A stretch of DNA of 64,000 nt from Pseudoalteromonas aliena SW19. Its GTDB lineage: Bacteria; Pseudomonadota; Gammaproteobacteria; Enterobacterales; Alteromonadaceae. The stretch spans positions 496,001-560,000 of the forward strand of contig NZ_AQGU01000025.1 of the NCBI RefSeq assembly GCF_014905615.1, read 5' to 3'. This document shows, piece after piece, positions 18,920 through 27,470 of the stretch. The notes under the pieces were generated by a model. The model did not search any database and was not told the origin of the DNA. It saw only the letters and a list, made by a program, of their open reading frames with translations. The position numbers and the translations under genes were made by a program. Numbering within the stretch: position 1 is the stretch's first letter; each line of letters begins with the position of its first letter.

Positions 18920-20293
18920 TTAACGAACTTTAGCGTCTATCTCGACTAAATCTGTTAAATGGCATGTTTCACCACTGTGGGTTTTAATACCGTGTTCACC
19001 AAAGTAATCACGCTGGGCTTGTACTAAATGCCCATTACTTGGTGTTGTTAACGTTGCAAAGTAAGTTTGTGTTGAACTTAGCACTGGAAATGCTAAGCCT
19101 GACATAATTGCTTGACCGGTAATTTTACGAAGAGCAGCGGCTTCCTTATCTAAAGAATCGATAAATTCAACGCCCTGCGCCACACTATCTAAGTAGTCAG
19201 CACGAATAATACACCCTGCACGCCAAGTCTGTAATGTTTTAGATAAATCTACTTTCCATTGATGTGTACGCGACGCCCCTTTTATAAGTGCTAACCCTTG
19301 GCGATAAGCTAATAAACTTGCAAGCGTAAACGCATCTTTCAATTCGTCTAAATCAATATCAACTGTGTTGGTTGATTTAGCTGCGTAGGTCATCTCTTGA
19401 GCGGCCGTTGTATCACATGCATTCGTTAAATGACGAGCTTGAACAGCTGCAACTAAAGATGGTACTGCAATTCCCAACTCAAGTGCATTTTGTGCAGTCC
19501 AAAGGCCTGTACCTTTTGCGCCAACTTTGTTATCAATTAAATCAACAAGCGGCATGTTTTTTTGGTTTTCAAGAGATAAGATATGGCTAGAAATGGAAAG
19601 TAAGTAACTATTTAGTTGACCTTTTGACCAGTCATCAAAAATGGCAGCCACTTCTTTAGGTGAACGATTAGTGCCTAGGCGAAGTAATTGATAGACCTCA
19701 GCAATTAATTGCATTAGTGCGTATTCAATACCGTTGTGCACCATTTTTACAAAATGACCACTCGCTGATTGACCAACACGTGCAAAACATGACTCGTCAT
19801 TATAGCTTGCAGCCACTTTTTCAAACCAAGGTTCTATGCGCTCCCAACCACCTTCAGAGCCACTTGCCATCATTGCAGGGCCATGACGAGCGCCTTCGGC
19901 ACCACCAGATATTCCCATTGTGGCAAATTCAAATTTGTTTTGGTATTTAAGCTTACGTGTAATGCCGTCTTTGTAGTTGCTATTACCACAATCGACTATC
20001 ATATCGTTACAATCGACGCCCGCATCTACCAGTTCATTACAAACCGTATCAACTAACTCACCCGCTGGAACAAGTAATAAGATAGAGCGAGGTGCTTCTA
20101 AACGCTGAACCATGTCTCTTAAATCAGAAACAATGTGGAGCCTATCGGCCATCCCCTGAGATTTAGCACAACTTAATAACTCTTCACCCGCATTCGGATT
20201 TTTGTCATAAGCGACTAGCGTGATCCCTTTTTCAATCAAGTTTAAAGCAAGATTTTTTCCCATAACGCCTAACCCGACTAATGCAACTTGCAT
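18920..20293 (-). CDS. gnd: 6-phosphogluconate dehydrogenase (decarboxylating)
   Basis: Converts 6-phosphogluconate to ribulose 5-phosphate and CO2, reducing NADP+ (pentose phosphate pathway). The 457 residues show an N-terminal Rossmann motif VGLGVMGKNLALN, substrate site GISGGAEGARHGP (about 127-139), catalytic KMVHNGIEY (Lys and Asn kept) and a C-terminal AQRDYFGEH tail that completes the partner subunit's site. The sequence is clearly diverged from E. coli Gnd (for example GARHGPAMM for GALKGPSIM). GGAGGA lies before the ATG. It diverges from pykA. Confidence 0.9.
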   Translation of the reverse strand: MQVALVGLGVMGKNLALNLIEKGITLVAYDKNPNAGEELLSCAKSQGMADRLHIVSDLRDMVQRLEAPRSILLLVPAGELVDTVCNELVDAGVDCNDMIVDCGNSNYKDGITRKLKYQNKFEFATMGISGGAEGARHGPAMMASGSEGGWERIEPWFEKVAASYNDESCFARVGQSASGHFVKMVHNGIEYALMQLIAEVYQLLRLGTNRSPKEVAAIFDDWSKGQLNSYLLSISSHILSLENQKNMPLVDLIDNKVGAKGTGLWTAQNALELGIAVPSLVAAVQARHLTNACDTTAAQEMTYAAKSTNTVDIDLDELKDAFTLASLLAYRQGLALIKGASRTHQWKVDLSKTLQTWRAGCIIRADYLDSVAQGVEFIDSLDKEAAALRKITGQAIMSGLAFPVLSSTQTYFATLTTPSNGHLVQAQRDYFGEHGIKTHSGETCHLTDLVEIDAKVR

Positions 20294-20664
20294 TTAGTGT
20301 CCTCCTCGGTAACAACTATTTGGTTAGTGGATGTAAATAATACCGTGTGATTTATAATGCTTAATCATAAAAGACTAATCTTAGTTATAATACACATGCT
20401 TTTTTATTATAGATAAACAAGCTCTGTAATTATATCAAACATCAGTCCTCTGAGGGTGACAAAAAGCGAAGCTATTTAAAATTTAAGAACATTGACGCAT
20501 TCTGACACCGGTGTCATAATGATGACACATTAGTTTTGTATAAAATAGTGACAATAATACTAATATTGTCCAAAACTAAAAATATTTTTACCTTTTTGTG
20601 TTTATATTTTAAATAGAAAAACAACCGTTAACCCGCTTACATCTTAAGCACACAGGAGAATTTG
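20294..20664. other. Divergent promoter region gnd / pykA
   Basis: A 371-base gap with no gene. It holds the perfect palindrome listed next and a good Shine-Dalgarno for pykA (GGAG at 20655-20658). Confidence 0.7.
20503..20516. promoter_or_regulatory. Palindromic operator candidate
   Basis: TGACACCGGTGTCA is a perfect 14-bp palindrome with a central CG, the form typical of LacI-family operators. A partial second copy, TGATGACACAT, follows at about 20519. It lies about 150 bases before the pykA start and 210 bases before the gnd start. The regulator is not identified. Confidence 0.6.
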
Positions 20665-22101
20665 ATGCTTAGACGCACGAAAATAGTTGCTACCCTTGGG
20701 CCTGCTACCGATAGAGATAACAATTTAGAAAAAATTATTCGCGCTGGTGCCAACGTAGTACGATTAAACTTCTCACACGGTATTGCACAAGATCATAAAG
20801 ACCGTGCACAAGCGGTTCGTGATATAGCTAAAAAATTAGGCAAGCATATTGCCATACTTGCTGATCTTCAAGGTCCTAAAATTCGCGTTTCTACTTTTAA
20901 AGAAGGTAAAGTAACACTTGCAGTAGGTGCTAAATTTACCCTTGATGCAAAAATGGAAAAGGGCGAAGGCGATGTTAATTCAGTTGGTATTGATTATAAA
21001 GAATTACCAAACGATGTAAGCCCTAACGATTTACTACTTTTAAACGATGGACTTATTCAGTTAAGCGTTGATGAGGTAGCGGGTCACTTAGTGCATTGTA
21101 CCGTGACTGTTGGTGGTGTTTTATCTAACAATAAAGGCATTAACCGTTTAGGTGGTGGCTTAACAGCGCCTGCATTTACTGAAAAAGATAAAGAAGATTT
21201 AATAACAGCGGCTGAAATTGACGTCGATTACATTGCAGTATCATTTCCACGTAGTGGCGATGATATGCGCTACGTTCGCTCTCTAGCTGAAGCGGCTGGT
21301 TCAAAGGCACAATTACTTGCTAAAATTGAACGCGCAGAAGCAGTCGAAACACAAGACGCGGTTGATGACATTATTTTAGCATCTGATGCAGTAATGGTTG
21401 CACGTGGTGACTTAGGTGTTGAAATTGGCGATGCTGCCCTTATGGGTAAACAAAAACTAATTATTCGTCGCGCTCGCTCATTAAATCGTACTGTAATAAC
21501 AGCAACGCAAATGATGGAATCGATGATCGATAACCCTATGCCTACACGTGCAGAAGTTATGGATGTTGCAAACGCCGTTCTTGACGGAACAGATGCTGTA
21601 ATGCTTTCTGCTGAAACAGCGGCTGGTGATTACCCTGAAGAAACAGTTGCCACAATGGCACGTGTTTGTTTAGGTGCTGAATCTCAAAAAGAAACACACG
21701 TTTCTAAACATCGTTTAGATAGTCGTTTTTCTAGCAATGCAGAATCAATTGCCCTTTCTGCTATGTATGCTGCAAATCACTTAGATTCTGTTAAAGCAAT
21801 TATTACACTGACTGAATCTGGTAGCACCGCTAAACTTATGTCGCGTATTAGCTCTGGTTTACCAATCTACTCGCTTTCACGTCATGCAAGTACTTTAGGC
21901 CAGACCGCACTTTATCGTGGTGTTTATCCAGTATTTTTTGATTCTACAAAAGCTGAAAAAGACGGCATGGTAAAAGCAGCACTTGATACTTTAGTTGCTC
22001 AAGGGTCTTTGCACTCTGGCGATACAGTAATTATTACTCACGGTGACTCAATGGAAACTGTGGGCGCAACGAACACAATGAAAATTGTAACTGTTGCATA
22101 G
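20665..22101 (+). CDS. pykA: Pyruvate kinase (PykA type)
   Basis: Final step of glycolysis: phosphoenolpyruvate plus ADP to pyruvate plus ATP. The 478 residues start [15 protein letters not shown] as in E. coli PykA (480). Key motifs are VRLNFSHG (about 34-41), the catalytic [22 protein letters not shown] (metal and substrate) and [13 protein letters not shown] one codon earlier is possible, but the ATG at 20665 is six bases after GGAG. A short family B remnant that can fold as a hairpin follows the stop. Confidence 0.96.
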   Translation: MLRRTKIVATLGPATDRDNNLEKIIRAGANVVRLNFSHGIAQDHKDRAQAVRDIAKKLGKHIAILADLQGPKIRVSTFKEGKVTLAVGAKFTLDAKMEKGEGDVNSVGIDYKELPNDVSPNDLLLLNDGLIQLSVDEVAGHLVHCTVTVGGVLSNNKGINRLGGGLTAPAFTEKDKEDLITAAEIDVDYIAVSFPRSGDDMRYVRSLAEAAGSKAQLLAKIERAEAVETQDAVDDIILASDAVMVARGDLGVEIGDAALMGKQKLIIRRARSLNRTVITATQMMESMIDNPMPTRAEVMDVANAVLDGTDAVMLSAETAAGDYPEETVATMARVCLGAESQKETHVSKHRLDSRFSSNAESIALSAMYAANHLDSVKAIITLTESGSTAKLMSRISSGLPIYSLSRHASTLGQTALYRGVYPVFFDSTKAEKDGMVKAALDTLVAQGSLHSGDTVIITHGDSMETVGATNTMKIVTVA

Positions 22102-22117
22102 TTAATGACTAAATAGC

Positions 22118-22158
22118 TTGAGCTCTGGATAATAAATCTCTTAACCAGAGTTCAGTTT
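22118..22158 (-). repeat. Minimal family B remnant (B4), hairpin
   Basis: Only the two ends of a family B element remain: GAGCTCTGGATAATAAATCTC joined to TTAACCAGAGTTCAG. CTCTGG and CCAGAG pair, giving a stem 20 bases after the pykA stop. It may now act in 3'-end formation, though no long T-run follows. Confidence 0.65.
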
Positions 22159-22213
22159 AAATATAAAAAATGCGAGCCTAGGACCTGTAATAAACAACTT
22201 TTTATCAGTGTTA

Positions 22214-22372
22214 TACCAATCTGCTTATATATGGGGTCTATTTAACGTTAAGAAAATTACGCTAGAACTAGGCAAAAGTTTTTGTATCTAGTTGTTCTAA
22301 ATAAAAAATTTTTAACGACGTTATAGTGCAATTTAATTCGTTAAATTGATCAAAGGTTTATGCAGGTTGGTA
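22214..22372 (+). repeat. Family A element (A2), 159 bp
   Basis: Near-identical to A1 at 9917 over its whole length, with ends TACCAATCTGC and GCAGGTTGGTA and TTA on both flanks (22211-22213, 22373-22375). The right-hand TTA is also the stop codon of the response regulator gene on the minus strand. Confidence 0.9.
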
Positions 22373-23197
22373 TTAACTGGCTAGTGCCGCTTTTACCTTA
22401 TCTCGGTAGCTACGGCTTACTTTAAGCTCTTGCCCGTTTTCAAGTACTAATAAATACTCGCCACTCACTTGTGTAACCAATTTACTAATTTGTTTTGTGT
22501 TAACAATCGCACTACGGTGAACGCGGACAAACAAATGAGGATCTAACTCTTGCTCTAGCTCTTTCATTGTTTTACGTAAAATATGCGTTTGTCCATCTTG
22601 GCAATGCAAGCACATATAATCCCCCGCAGCGTCAACCCATTGAATAGTCGCAACTGGGACGCGAATTATTTCGCCCTGCTCTTTTACGGCCAATGATTCT
22701 GGGTAGCGCCTGTCTGTTAATGTATCACCTGTCGCTAGTTTTTTTAGTATTTCTTCACAATTATTACCAGTAATACCGGCTACAAAACTCGCTAGTTTTT
22801 TCTTATGGGCGTTATCTTGCTGCGTTTTTAAGTAGGTATGCACTTTCTCTACCGCCTGTTTTAGTCTGTTGTCATCAACGGGTTTTAAAATATAATCTAA
22901 AGCATGAATTTCAAACGCTTTCACTGCAAATTGATCAAACGCAGTTACAAACACAATCGCAGGGAGTACTTTTGTGCTTTCGCTAAGTGCTCGTGCAACT
23001 TCAAACCCGTTCATACCTGGCATTTGAATGTCTAAAAATACCAAATCTATCTTTTCGCTTTTGCATGTTTCTATTGCGTCTGCACCCGAGCTACATAATT
23101 TTATCACTTCAATGTCAGCAAATTCTGCAAGCCTAACATCTAAACCTTTGCGTGCTAATGGTTCATCATCAACAATAAGTGTTTTTATTTTTATCAT
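22373..23197 (-). CDS. LytTR-type response regulator
   Basis: DNA-binding response regulator, partner of the kinase just upstream. The 274 residues have a receiver domain (about 4-120) with acidic pair D10/D11, phosphorylation site Asp56 in VFLDIQMPG and Lys in YILKPVD, then a linker and a LytTR domain (about 170-270) with FVRVHRSAIVN and LVLENGQELKVSRSY. It overlaps the kinase stop by four bases. Its stop codon coincides with the target duplication of element A2. Targets unknown; nearest E. coli relatives are BtsR and YpdB. Confidence 0.92.
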   Translation of the reverse strand: MIKIKTLIVDDEPLARKGLDVRLAEFADIEVIKLCSSGADAIETCKSEKIDLVFLDIQMPGMNGFEVARALSESTKVLPAIVFVTAFDQFAVKAFEIHALDYILKPVDDNRLKQAVEKVHTYLKTQQDNAHKKKLASFVAGITGNNCEEILKKLATGDTLTDRRYPESLAVKEQGEIIRVPVATIQWVDAAGDYMCLHCQDGQTHILRKTMKELEQELDPHLFVRVHRSAIVNTKQISKLVTQVSGEYLLVLENGQELKVSRSYRDKVKAALAS

Positions 23198-24267
23198 TTC
23201 TTCACAGCCTTCTCAAACGGTACTCGCAGATTAACTTTTAATCCACTTGGCGTATTATGTGATAATACAAACGAATAGTTATTTTCGTAGAGCGTTTTTA
23301 ATCTATCTTTAGTATTTGCAACACCTACACCTTGGGCATTAACTAACTGACCATTTTTTATTTCAGTGCCAGGCCCATTATCACCAACTTCTAGGAGCAA
23401 TTCATTGGCAAATACTTGTGCTTTTATATCGATTACGCCGCCATGTGATAAATGAGCTATAGCGTATTTAATCGCATTTTCAATAATAGGTTGCAGTATT
23501 AAGCTAGGCACTAGCGCCTCTTTTGCTTGCTCGCTTACTTCTACGTTCACTTTTAATCGCTCGTCAAAGCGTACACGTTCTATTTCTAAGTACAACATCA
23601 AAGCATGCAACTCTTGCTCTAATGGCACTTTTTTTATTGGATCCGTGTTTAAGGTATAACGTAAAAAATCACTTAATTTCGATACCATTAAATTAGCATC
23701 TTTATTTTCTTTAACCAAAATTAATGTTGAAATAGCATTAAGTGTGTTAAATAAAAAGTGAGGGTTTAGCTGGTATCGCAACATTTTTAATTGTGCTTCG
23801 TGTGCCATCGTTGTTGCTTTAAGCGCTTTTTGACGTTCACCTTGCAACAATTGATAATACTTAACACCAAAATATAAGCCACTCCAGCACAGTATAATAT
23901 AAACCGAGTCTAAGCCCTGTTGTAAATAATAAAACCACTCTTCGGGCCTATAACCATGGCGATAAATTTCCCACAGATTAAACTTTTGAACCACCGCCCA
24001 TAAAGTGCCTGTTACGTAAGAAGCACCAAACACAACCACCATAAGCACCCAAGGTGAAGCATTCCATACCGTGCGATATATATAACGCAGTGGGACAGTC
24101 ATCAAACAACCGGCGTAAGCATTGAGCAAAATCACAAACACGTAGATATCGCGCATTTCAAATACTTTAGAGCCGATGTAATTTACAAGCGCATAACCAA
24201 TCCAGCCTGCAATTTGCAGGAGCCAAAAAAAGCGCTGTCGATTATCAACTAAAGATTGCCAGTTCAC
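23194..24267 (-). CDS. LytS/YehU-type sensor histidine kinase
   Basis: Membrane histidine kinase of the His_kinase family, 357 residues. Four hydrophobic segments in the first 140 residues form the sensor. A short coiled stretch follows, then QLNPHFLFNTLNAIS with phospho-acceptor His170, and an ATPase domain with the N-box IENAIKYA and G-box DNGPGTEIK. It is co-transcribed with the LytTR regulator (4-base overlap). The ligand cannot be told; no transporter or enzyme gene lies beside it. Confidence 0.92.
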   Translation of the reverse strand: MNWQSLVDNRQRFFWLLQIAGWIGYALVNYIGSKVFEMRDIYVFVILLNAYAGCLMTVPLRYIYRTVWNASPWVLMVVVFGASYVTGTLWAVVQKFNLWEIYRHGYRPEEWFYYLQQGLDSVYIILCWSGLYFGVKYYQLLQGERQKALKATTMAHEAQLKMLRYQLNPHFLFNTLNAISTLILVKENKDANLMVSKLSDFLRYTLNTDPIKKVPLEQELHALMLYLEIERVRFDERLKVNVEVSEQAKEALVPSLILQPIIENAIKYAIAHLSHGGVIDIKAQVFANELLLEVGDNGPGTEIKNGQLVNAQGVGVANTKDRLKTLYENNYSFVLSHNTPSGLKVNLRVPFEKAVKK

Positions 24268-24398
24268 AATTTACGTTTACTCCATAGTGTTAAAGTCTAA
24301 TTCGACTTACACATTATATAGATTTATCAGAATGTTTAGCACTACCAACTGTCTTAGTTTTTAAGAGCCTTAACGCAAAGTTGTATAGCGCCGATAAT

Positions 24399-24432
24399 AA
24401 AAAAGCGAAAGGGTGTGACCTTTCGCTTTTTT
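24399..24432 (-). terminator. Terminator of the SulP gene
   Basis: AAAAAGCGAAAGG / CCTTTCGCTTTTTT stem-loop just after the SulP stop, with T-runs on both strands. Confidence 0.85.
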
Positions 24433-24455
24433 AATACTATTTATTAAATAGGTGA

Positions 24456-26024
24456 CTATGCAAGCTTGTCTGAAGCAACCTTGTAAGTTGGATCTTCAAT
24501 GACATTTACTTCTACTAAATCACGTGCTTTGTGTAGTAACTGAGTACAGTCTTTGCTTAAATGACGCAAATGAAGCTGCTTACCCGCTTTAGTGTATTTT
24601 TCAGCAAGTGCATCAATTGCTTCTATAGCACTGTGATCTGAAACACGGCTATGTTTAAATTCAACTATTACGTCTTTAGGATCATTTTTAACATCAAATA
24701 ACTCAGAGAAGTTTTTTACTGAACCAAAGAATAATGGACCGTGTAGTTCATATACTTTAGCACCTTCATTATCAATGTAGTTTGTTGTATATATATGCTT
24801 AGCATGCTGCCAAGCAAATACAAGTGCAGAGACTATAACACCTACGCACACGGCAATTGCTAAATCAGTAATAACGGTTACACCCGAAACCAGTACAATC
24901 ACAAATGCATCAGATAATGGTACACGCTTCATCATTTTGAAGCTTGCCCATTCAAATGTACCAAGTACAACCATAAACATTACACCAACAAGTGCAGCTA
25001 ATGGGATCATTTCAATTAGGCTTGATGCAAAAATAATAAAACCAAGTAACATAAGCGCAGCACTTATACCTGATAAACGAGAGCGGCCGCCTGAATTTAT
25101 GTTGATCATAGATTGACCAATCATTGCACAGCCACCCATAGCACCAAACATACCACACGTAATATTTGCAGCACCTTGACCAATACACTCTTTGTTGCTG
25201 TGACCGCGTGTTTCTGTTATTTCATCAATTAAGCTAAGTGTTAATAATGATTCAATTAAACCAATTGCCGCCAATATAAGCGCGTATGGGAAAATAATTT
25301 GTAATGTTTCTAAATTAAAAGGCACCATAGGAATATGAAACTCTGGCAGGCCGCCGGCAATTGTAGCGGCTTCATCGCCTGTCATTCCTTTTAAGAAATC
25401 AAGTACAGTGTGTGCTTCTAAATCAAAACCAATAACTAAACCCGTCACCGTTACAATAGCCACTAAAGAGGAAGGCACTGCGGTGGTTAACTTGGGTAAA
25501 AAATGAATGATTGCCATTGTTAATGCGACTAATCCAAACATTATAAACAGTGGGCTACCTGTCATCCACTGTTGTCCGCCCATACCGTCTGGTACTTTAA
25601 ATTGCCCTAGCTGAGCTAAAAATATAACAATTGCCAAGCCATTCACAAAGCCCAACATAACTGGATGTGGCACCATTCGGATAAACTTTCCGAGCTTAAA
25701 TATACCCGCAAGTATTTGCAATATCCCCATCAATAATACAGTCGCAAATAGATATTCTACACCATGGTCGAGCACTAAACTCACCATTACTACAGCCAAT
25801 GCGCCAGTAGCACCTGAAATCATACCAGGGCGACCGCCAAAGATAGCTGTGATTAAACCAACGATAAACGCGGCATATAGACCAACTAAAGGTTCTACAT
25901 TTGCAACAAAGGCAAACGCAACAGCTTCTGGTACCAAGGCAAGCGCCACGGTTAATCCAGAGAGAATATCGTTTTTAGCAGAGCTTGGCGCCCTACTGAG
26001 TAAGTTAAACATTGAGTTCCTCAA
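24456..26024 (-). CDS. SulP family anion transporter
   Basis: Secondary anion carrier of the SulP/SLC26 family, 522 residues. It has about 11-14 membrane segments (20-410), the family motif [14 protein letters not shown] near 28-41, [28 protein letters not shown] after it, and a C-terminal STAS domain (about 425-510) with [20 protein letters not shown]. Substrates in the family include sulfate, bicarbonate and C4-dicarboxylates; none can be chosen from sequence. No carbonic anhydrase gene is adjacent. Encoded alone with its own terminator. Confidence 0.9.
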   Translation of the reverse strand: MRNSMFNLLSRAPSSAKNDILSGLTVALALVPEAVAFAFVANVEPLVGLYAAFIVGLITAIFGGRPGMISGATGALAVVMVSLVLDHGVEYLFATVLLMGILQILAGIFKLGKFIRMVPHPVMLGFVNGLAIVIFLAQLGQFKVPDGMGGQQWMTGSPLFIMFGLVALTMAIIHFLPKLTTAVPSSLVAIVTVTGLVIGFDLEAHTVLDFLKGMTGDEAATIAGGLPEFHIPMVPFNLETLQIIFPYALILAAIGLIESLLTLSLIDEITETRGHSNKECIGQGAANITCGMFGAMGGCAMIGQSMININSGGRSRLSGISAALMLLGFIIFASSLIEMIPLAALVGVMFMVVLGTFEWASFKMMKRVPLSDAFVIVLVSGVTVITDLAIAVCVGVIVSALVFAWQHAKHIYTTNYIDNEGAKVYELHGPLFFGSVKNFSELFDVKNDPKDVIVEFKHSRVSDHSAIEAIDALAEKYTKAGKQLHLRHLSKDCTQLLHKARDLVEVNVIEDPTYKVASDKLA

Positions 26025-26134
26025 ATGGTGTAATGGGTATTAAAAAAGCGCTAAATTCTATCAAATTAGCGCCCAGTTAACAATTGTCATTGTATGGTTA
26101 GGCTAAACGGTGTTTAACCTAACAGAAATGTATT

Positions 26135-26593
26135 TTATAGAGGAAGGGCTGTGCTGCGTTTTACGCACGTCATTGTCACATTGGAATGTACTTCTTGTAC
26201 GTATTCTAAGCTTAATAGGTTATCACGAACAAAGTGCTCATAACCTTCAATACCTTGTGAGATAATGCGTAACATAAAGTCCATTGTTCCTGCCATAGTG
26301 TAACACTCGGTTACTTGATCATAGCTCATGATCAGCTTTTCAAACTCGGCTAGATTCTTTTTCCCGTGATTAGATAAACGTACGTGAGCATAAACGAGCA
26401 TATCAAAACCAAGTTTCTTTTCGTCTAAAAGAGCAACTTTGCTTTTTATATAACCATCTTGTTCAAGCTTCGCGATACGACGCCAACAAGGAGATTGTGA
26501 TAAGCCAACTTTATCCGCTATTTCTGCAGTAGATAAACTAGCGTCTTGTTGTAAAAGTGCCAAAATTTGGCGATCTACGTGATTTAGAGACAT
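26135..26593 (-). CDS. Lrp/AsnC family regulator
   Basis: Transcription factor of 152 residues with an N-terminal helix-turn-helix (LNHVDRQILALLQQDASLS, then VGLSQSPCWRRIAKLEQDGYI, about 3-50) and a C-terminal ligand-binding RAM domain (about 65-145) with the YTMAGTMDFMLRI core. It is shorter and distinct from global Lrp. The adjacent SulP gene is on the same strand 110 bases downstream and could be a target. The amino acid sensed is unknown. Confidence 0.88.
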   Translation of the reverse strand: MSLNHVDRQILALLQQDASLSTAEIADKVGLSQSPCWRRIAKLEQDGYIKSKVALLDEKKLGFDMLVYAHVRLSNHGKKNLAEFEKLIMSYDQVTECYTMAGTMDFMLRIISQGIEGYEHFVRDNLLSLEYVQEVHSNVTMTCVKRSTALPL

Positions 26594-26731
26594 TTTATTT
26601 CTTATTTATCAAATAAACTGGTTAAATTATACAGCTATTTTAAAAAACAGTCTGCTTATTTTTATCTTTTCTAAGTTACTTTCTTATCTCAAACATGAAT
26701 TGGCATTAACCTATAGCCCACTGTCGTGTTC

Positions 26732-26891
26732 TACCAATTGAATTAAATTAGTGATCTGTTATAGCGATAAGAAAATAGCTCAATAACGAGGTTTGAATTA
26801 TGATATATAGTTGTTCTATATAAATAATTTTTAACGTAGTTAGTGAGTTATTTAATACGCTAGAATGATCATGTTTTTAATAAAATTGGTA
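26732..26891 (+). repeat. Degenerate family A element (A5)
   Basis: Starts TACCAATTG and ends AATTGGTA, 160 bp, the family length. Homology to A1 is clear across TAAGAAAAT, TAGTTGTTCTA, ATTTTTAACG and the right end, with many substitutions. TTA flanks the right side. It lies where the C-terminal codons of the broken lactamase-fold gene should continue. Confidence 0.75.
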
Positions 26892-27469
26892 TTACTACCA
26901 TGCCCTGCTAATTTTTTTGAATTATTAGGTAGTGTTAGTATTTGCGTTTTAATTTATTCAATTAATTGTTCACTGGTTCCCTTGGGGAAATCAGTACGCC
27001 CTACTGAGCCTTCAAATATTACGTCACCGACAATAACGCATTGCTGCGTTTGTTTATAAAACACAACATACCCATGTGTATGTCCAGAACAATGCTTTAC
27101 GTTAAACGTTAGGTTACCAACACTGACAGCGTCTGCTAGGGCCTGTTGACCTTTCAGGATTGAAATTTGTTCTATCTAGGGGCTATTTAATCGCGACGCG
27201 AGGTTTGTAAGCTAGTGGGCTCGGTAACTGCTCCTGCGTTACTCTAATGGCTTACATCCCTGTAAGAATAAGTAAAAACCGAGCAACAAAGAGTAAATTG
27301 CCCCTAGGCAGAACCCAAGGGCAGCGCATGTTTGGCATTAATGCTACGTTATCGCCTATTTATGGGAATAACCACCTAGGTCGACGACAACAGCTTGCTT
27401 AGTCTCTGAGCAAACTATAATACGGCAATTTTGAGCAAAGGGTGTGACAGAAATCCTTATGATCTGCAT
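26892..27469 (-). pseudogene. YcbL-like metallo-beta-lactamase remnant
   Basis: Two fragments of one glyoxalase II-like gene. The first (27469 down to about 27380) begins with an ATG one base after the M14 peptidase stop and encodes MQIIRISVTPFAQNCRII and on to VVVDLGG, the start of YcbL-type proteins. A family C repeat follows and about 90 codons of the middle are missing, including the HxHxDH motif. The second (27135 down to about 26892) encodes VKHCSGHTHGYVVFY, IVGDVIFEGSVGRTDFP, an in-frame TAA at 26954-26956, and AGHG. It cannot make an active enzyme. Confidence 0.85.
27136..27379 (+). repeat. Family C element (C1), right end lost
   Basis: Begins CTAGGGCCTGTTGACCTTTC and matches C3 and C4 through CGCCTATTTATGGG, then stops at CCACCTAGG, where other copies continue about 100 bases further. 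Its inner stem CTAGGGGCTATTTA / TAAATTGCCCCTAG is intact and encloses a 60-base variable core (GCTCGGT...ACCGAGC). It splits the YcbL-like gene. Confidence 0.82.
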
Positions 27470-27470
27470 A

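Larger units (their letters stand above)
26594..27470. other. Gap holding a wrecked gene and two repeats
   Basis: An 877-base stretch with no intact gene. It contains a degenerate family A copy (26732-26891), the two surviving pieces of a metallo-beta-lactamase gene, and a family C copy (about 27136-27379) between those pieces. Confidence 0.8.

Noticed and set aside
20425..20437. HexR site before pykA
   Set aside because: TGTAATTATATCA matches only the left half of the HexR consensus; the right half is lost. Not enough to call.
26865..27059. 64-residue plus-strand reading frame
   Set aside because: It is antisense to the broken YcbL-like gene and element A5. The minus-strand reading gives recognisable lactamase-fold motifs instead.
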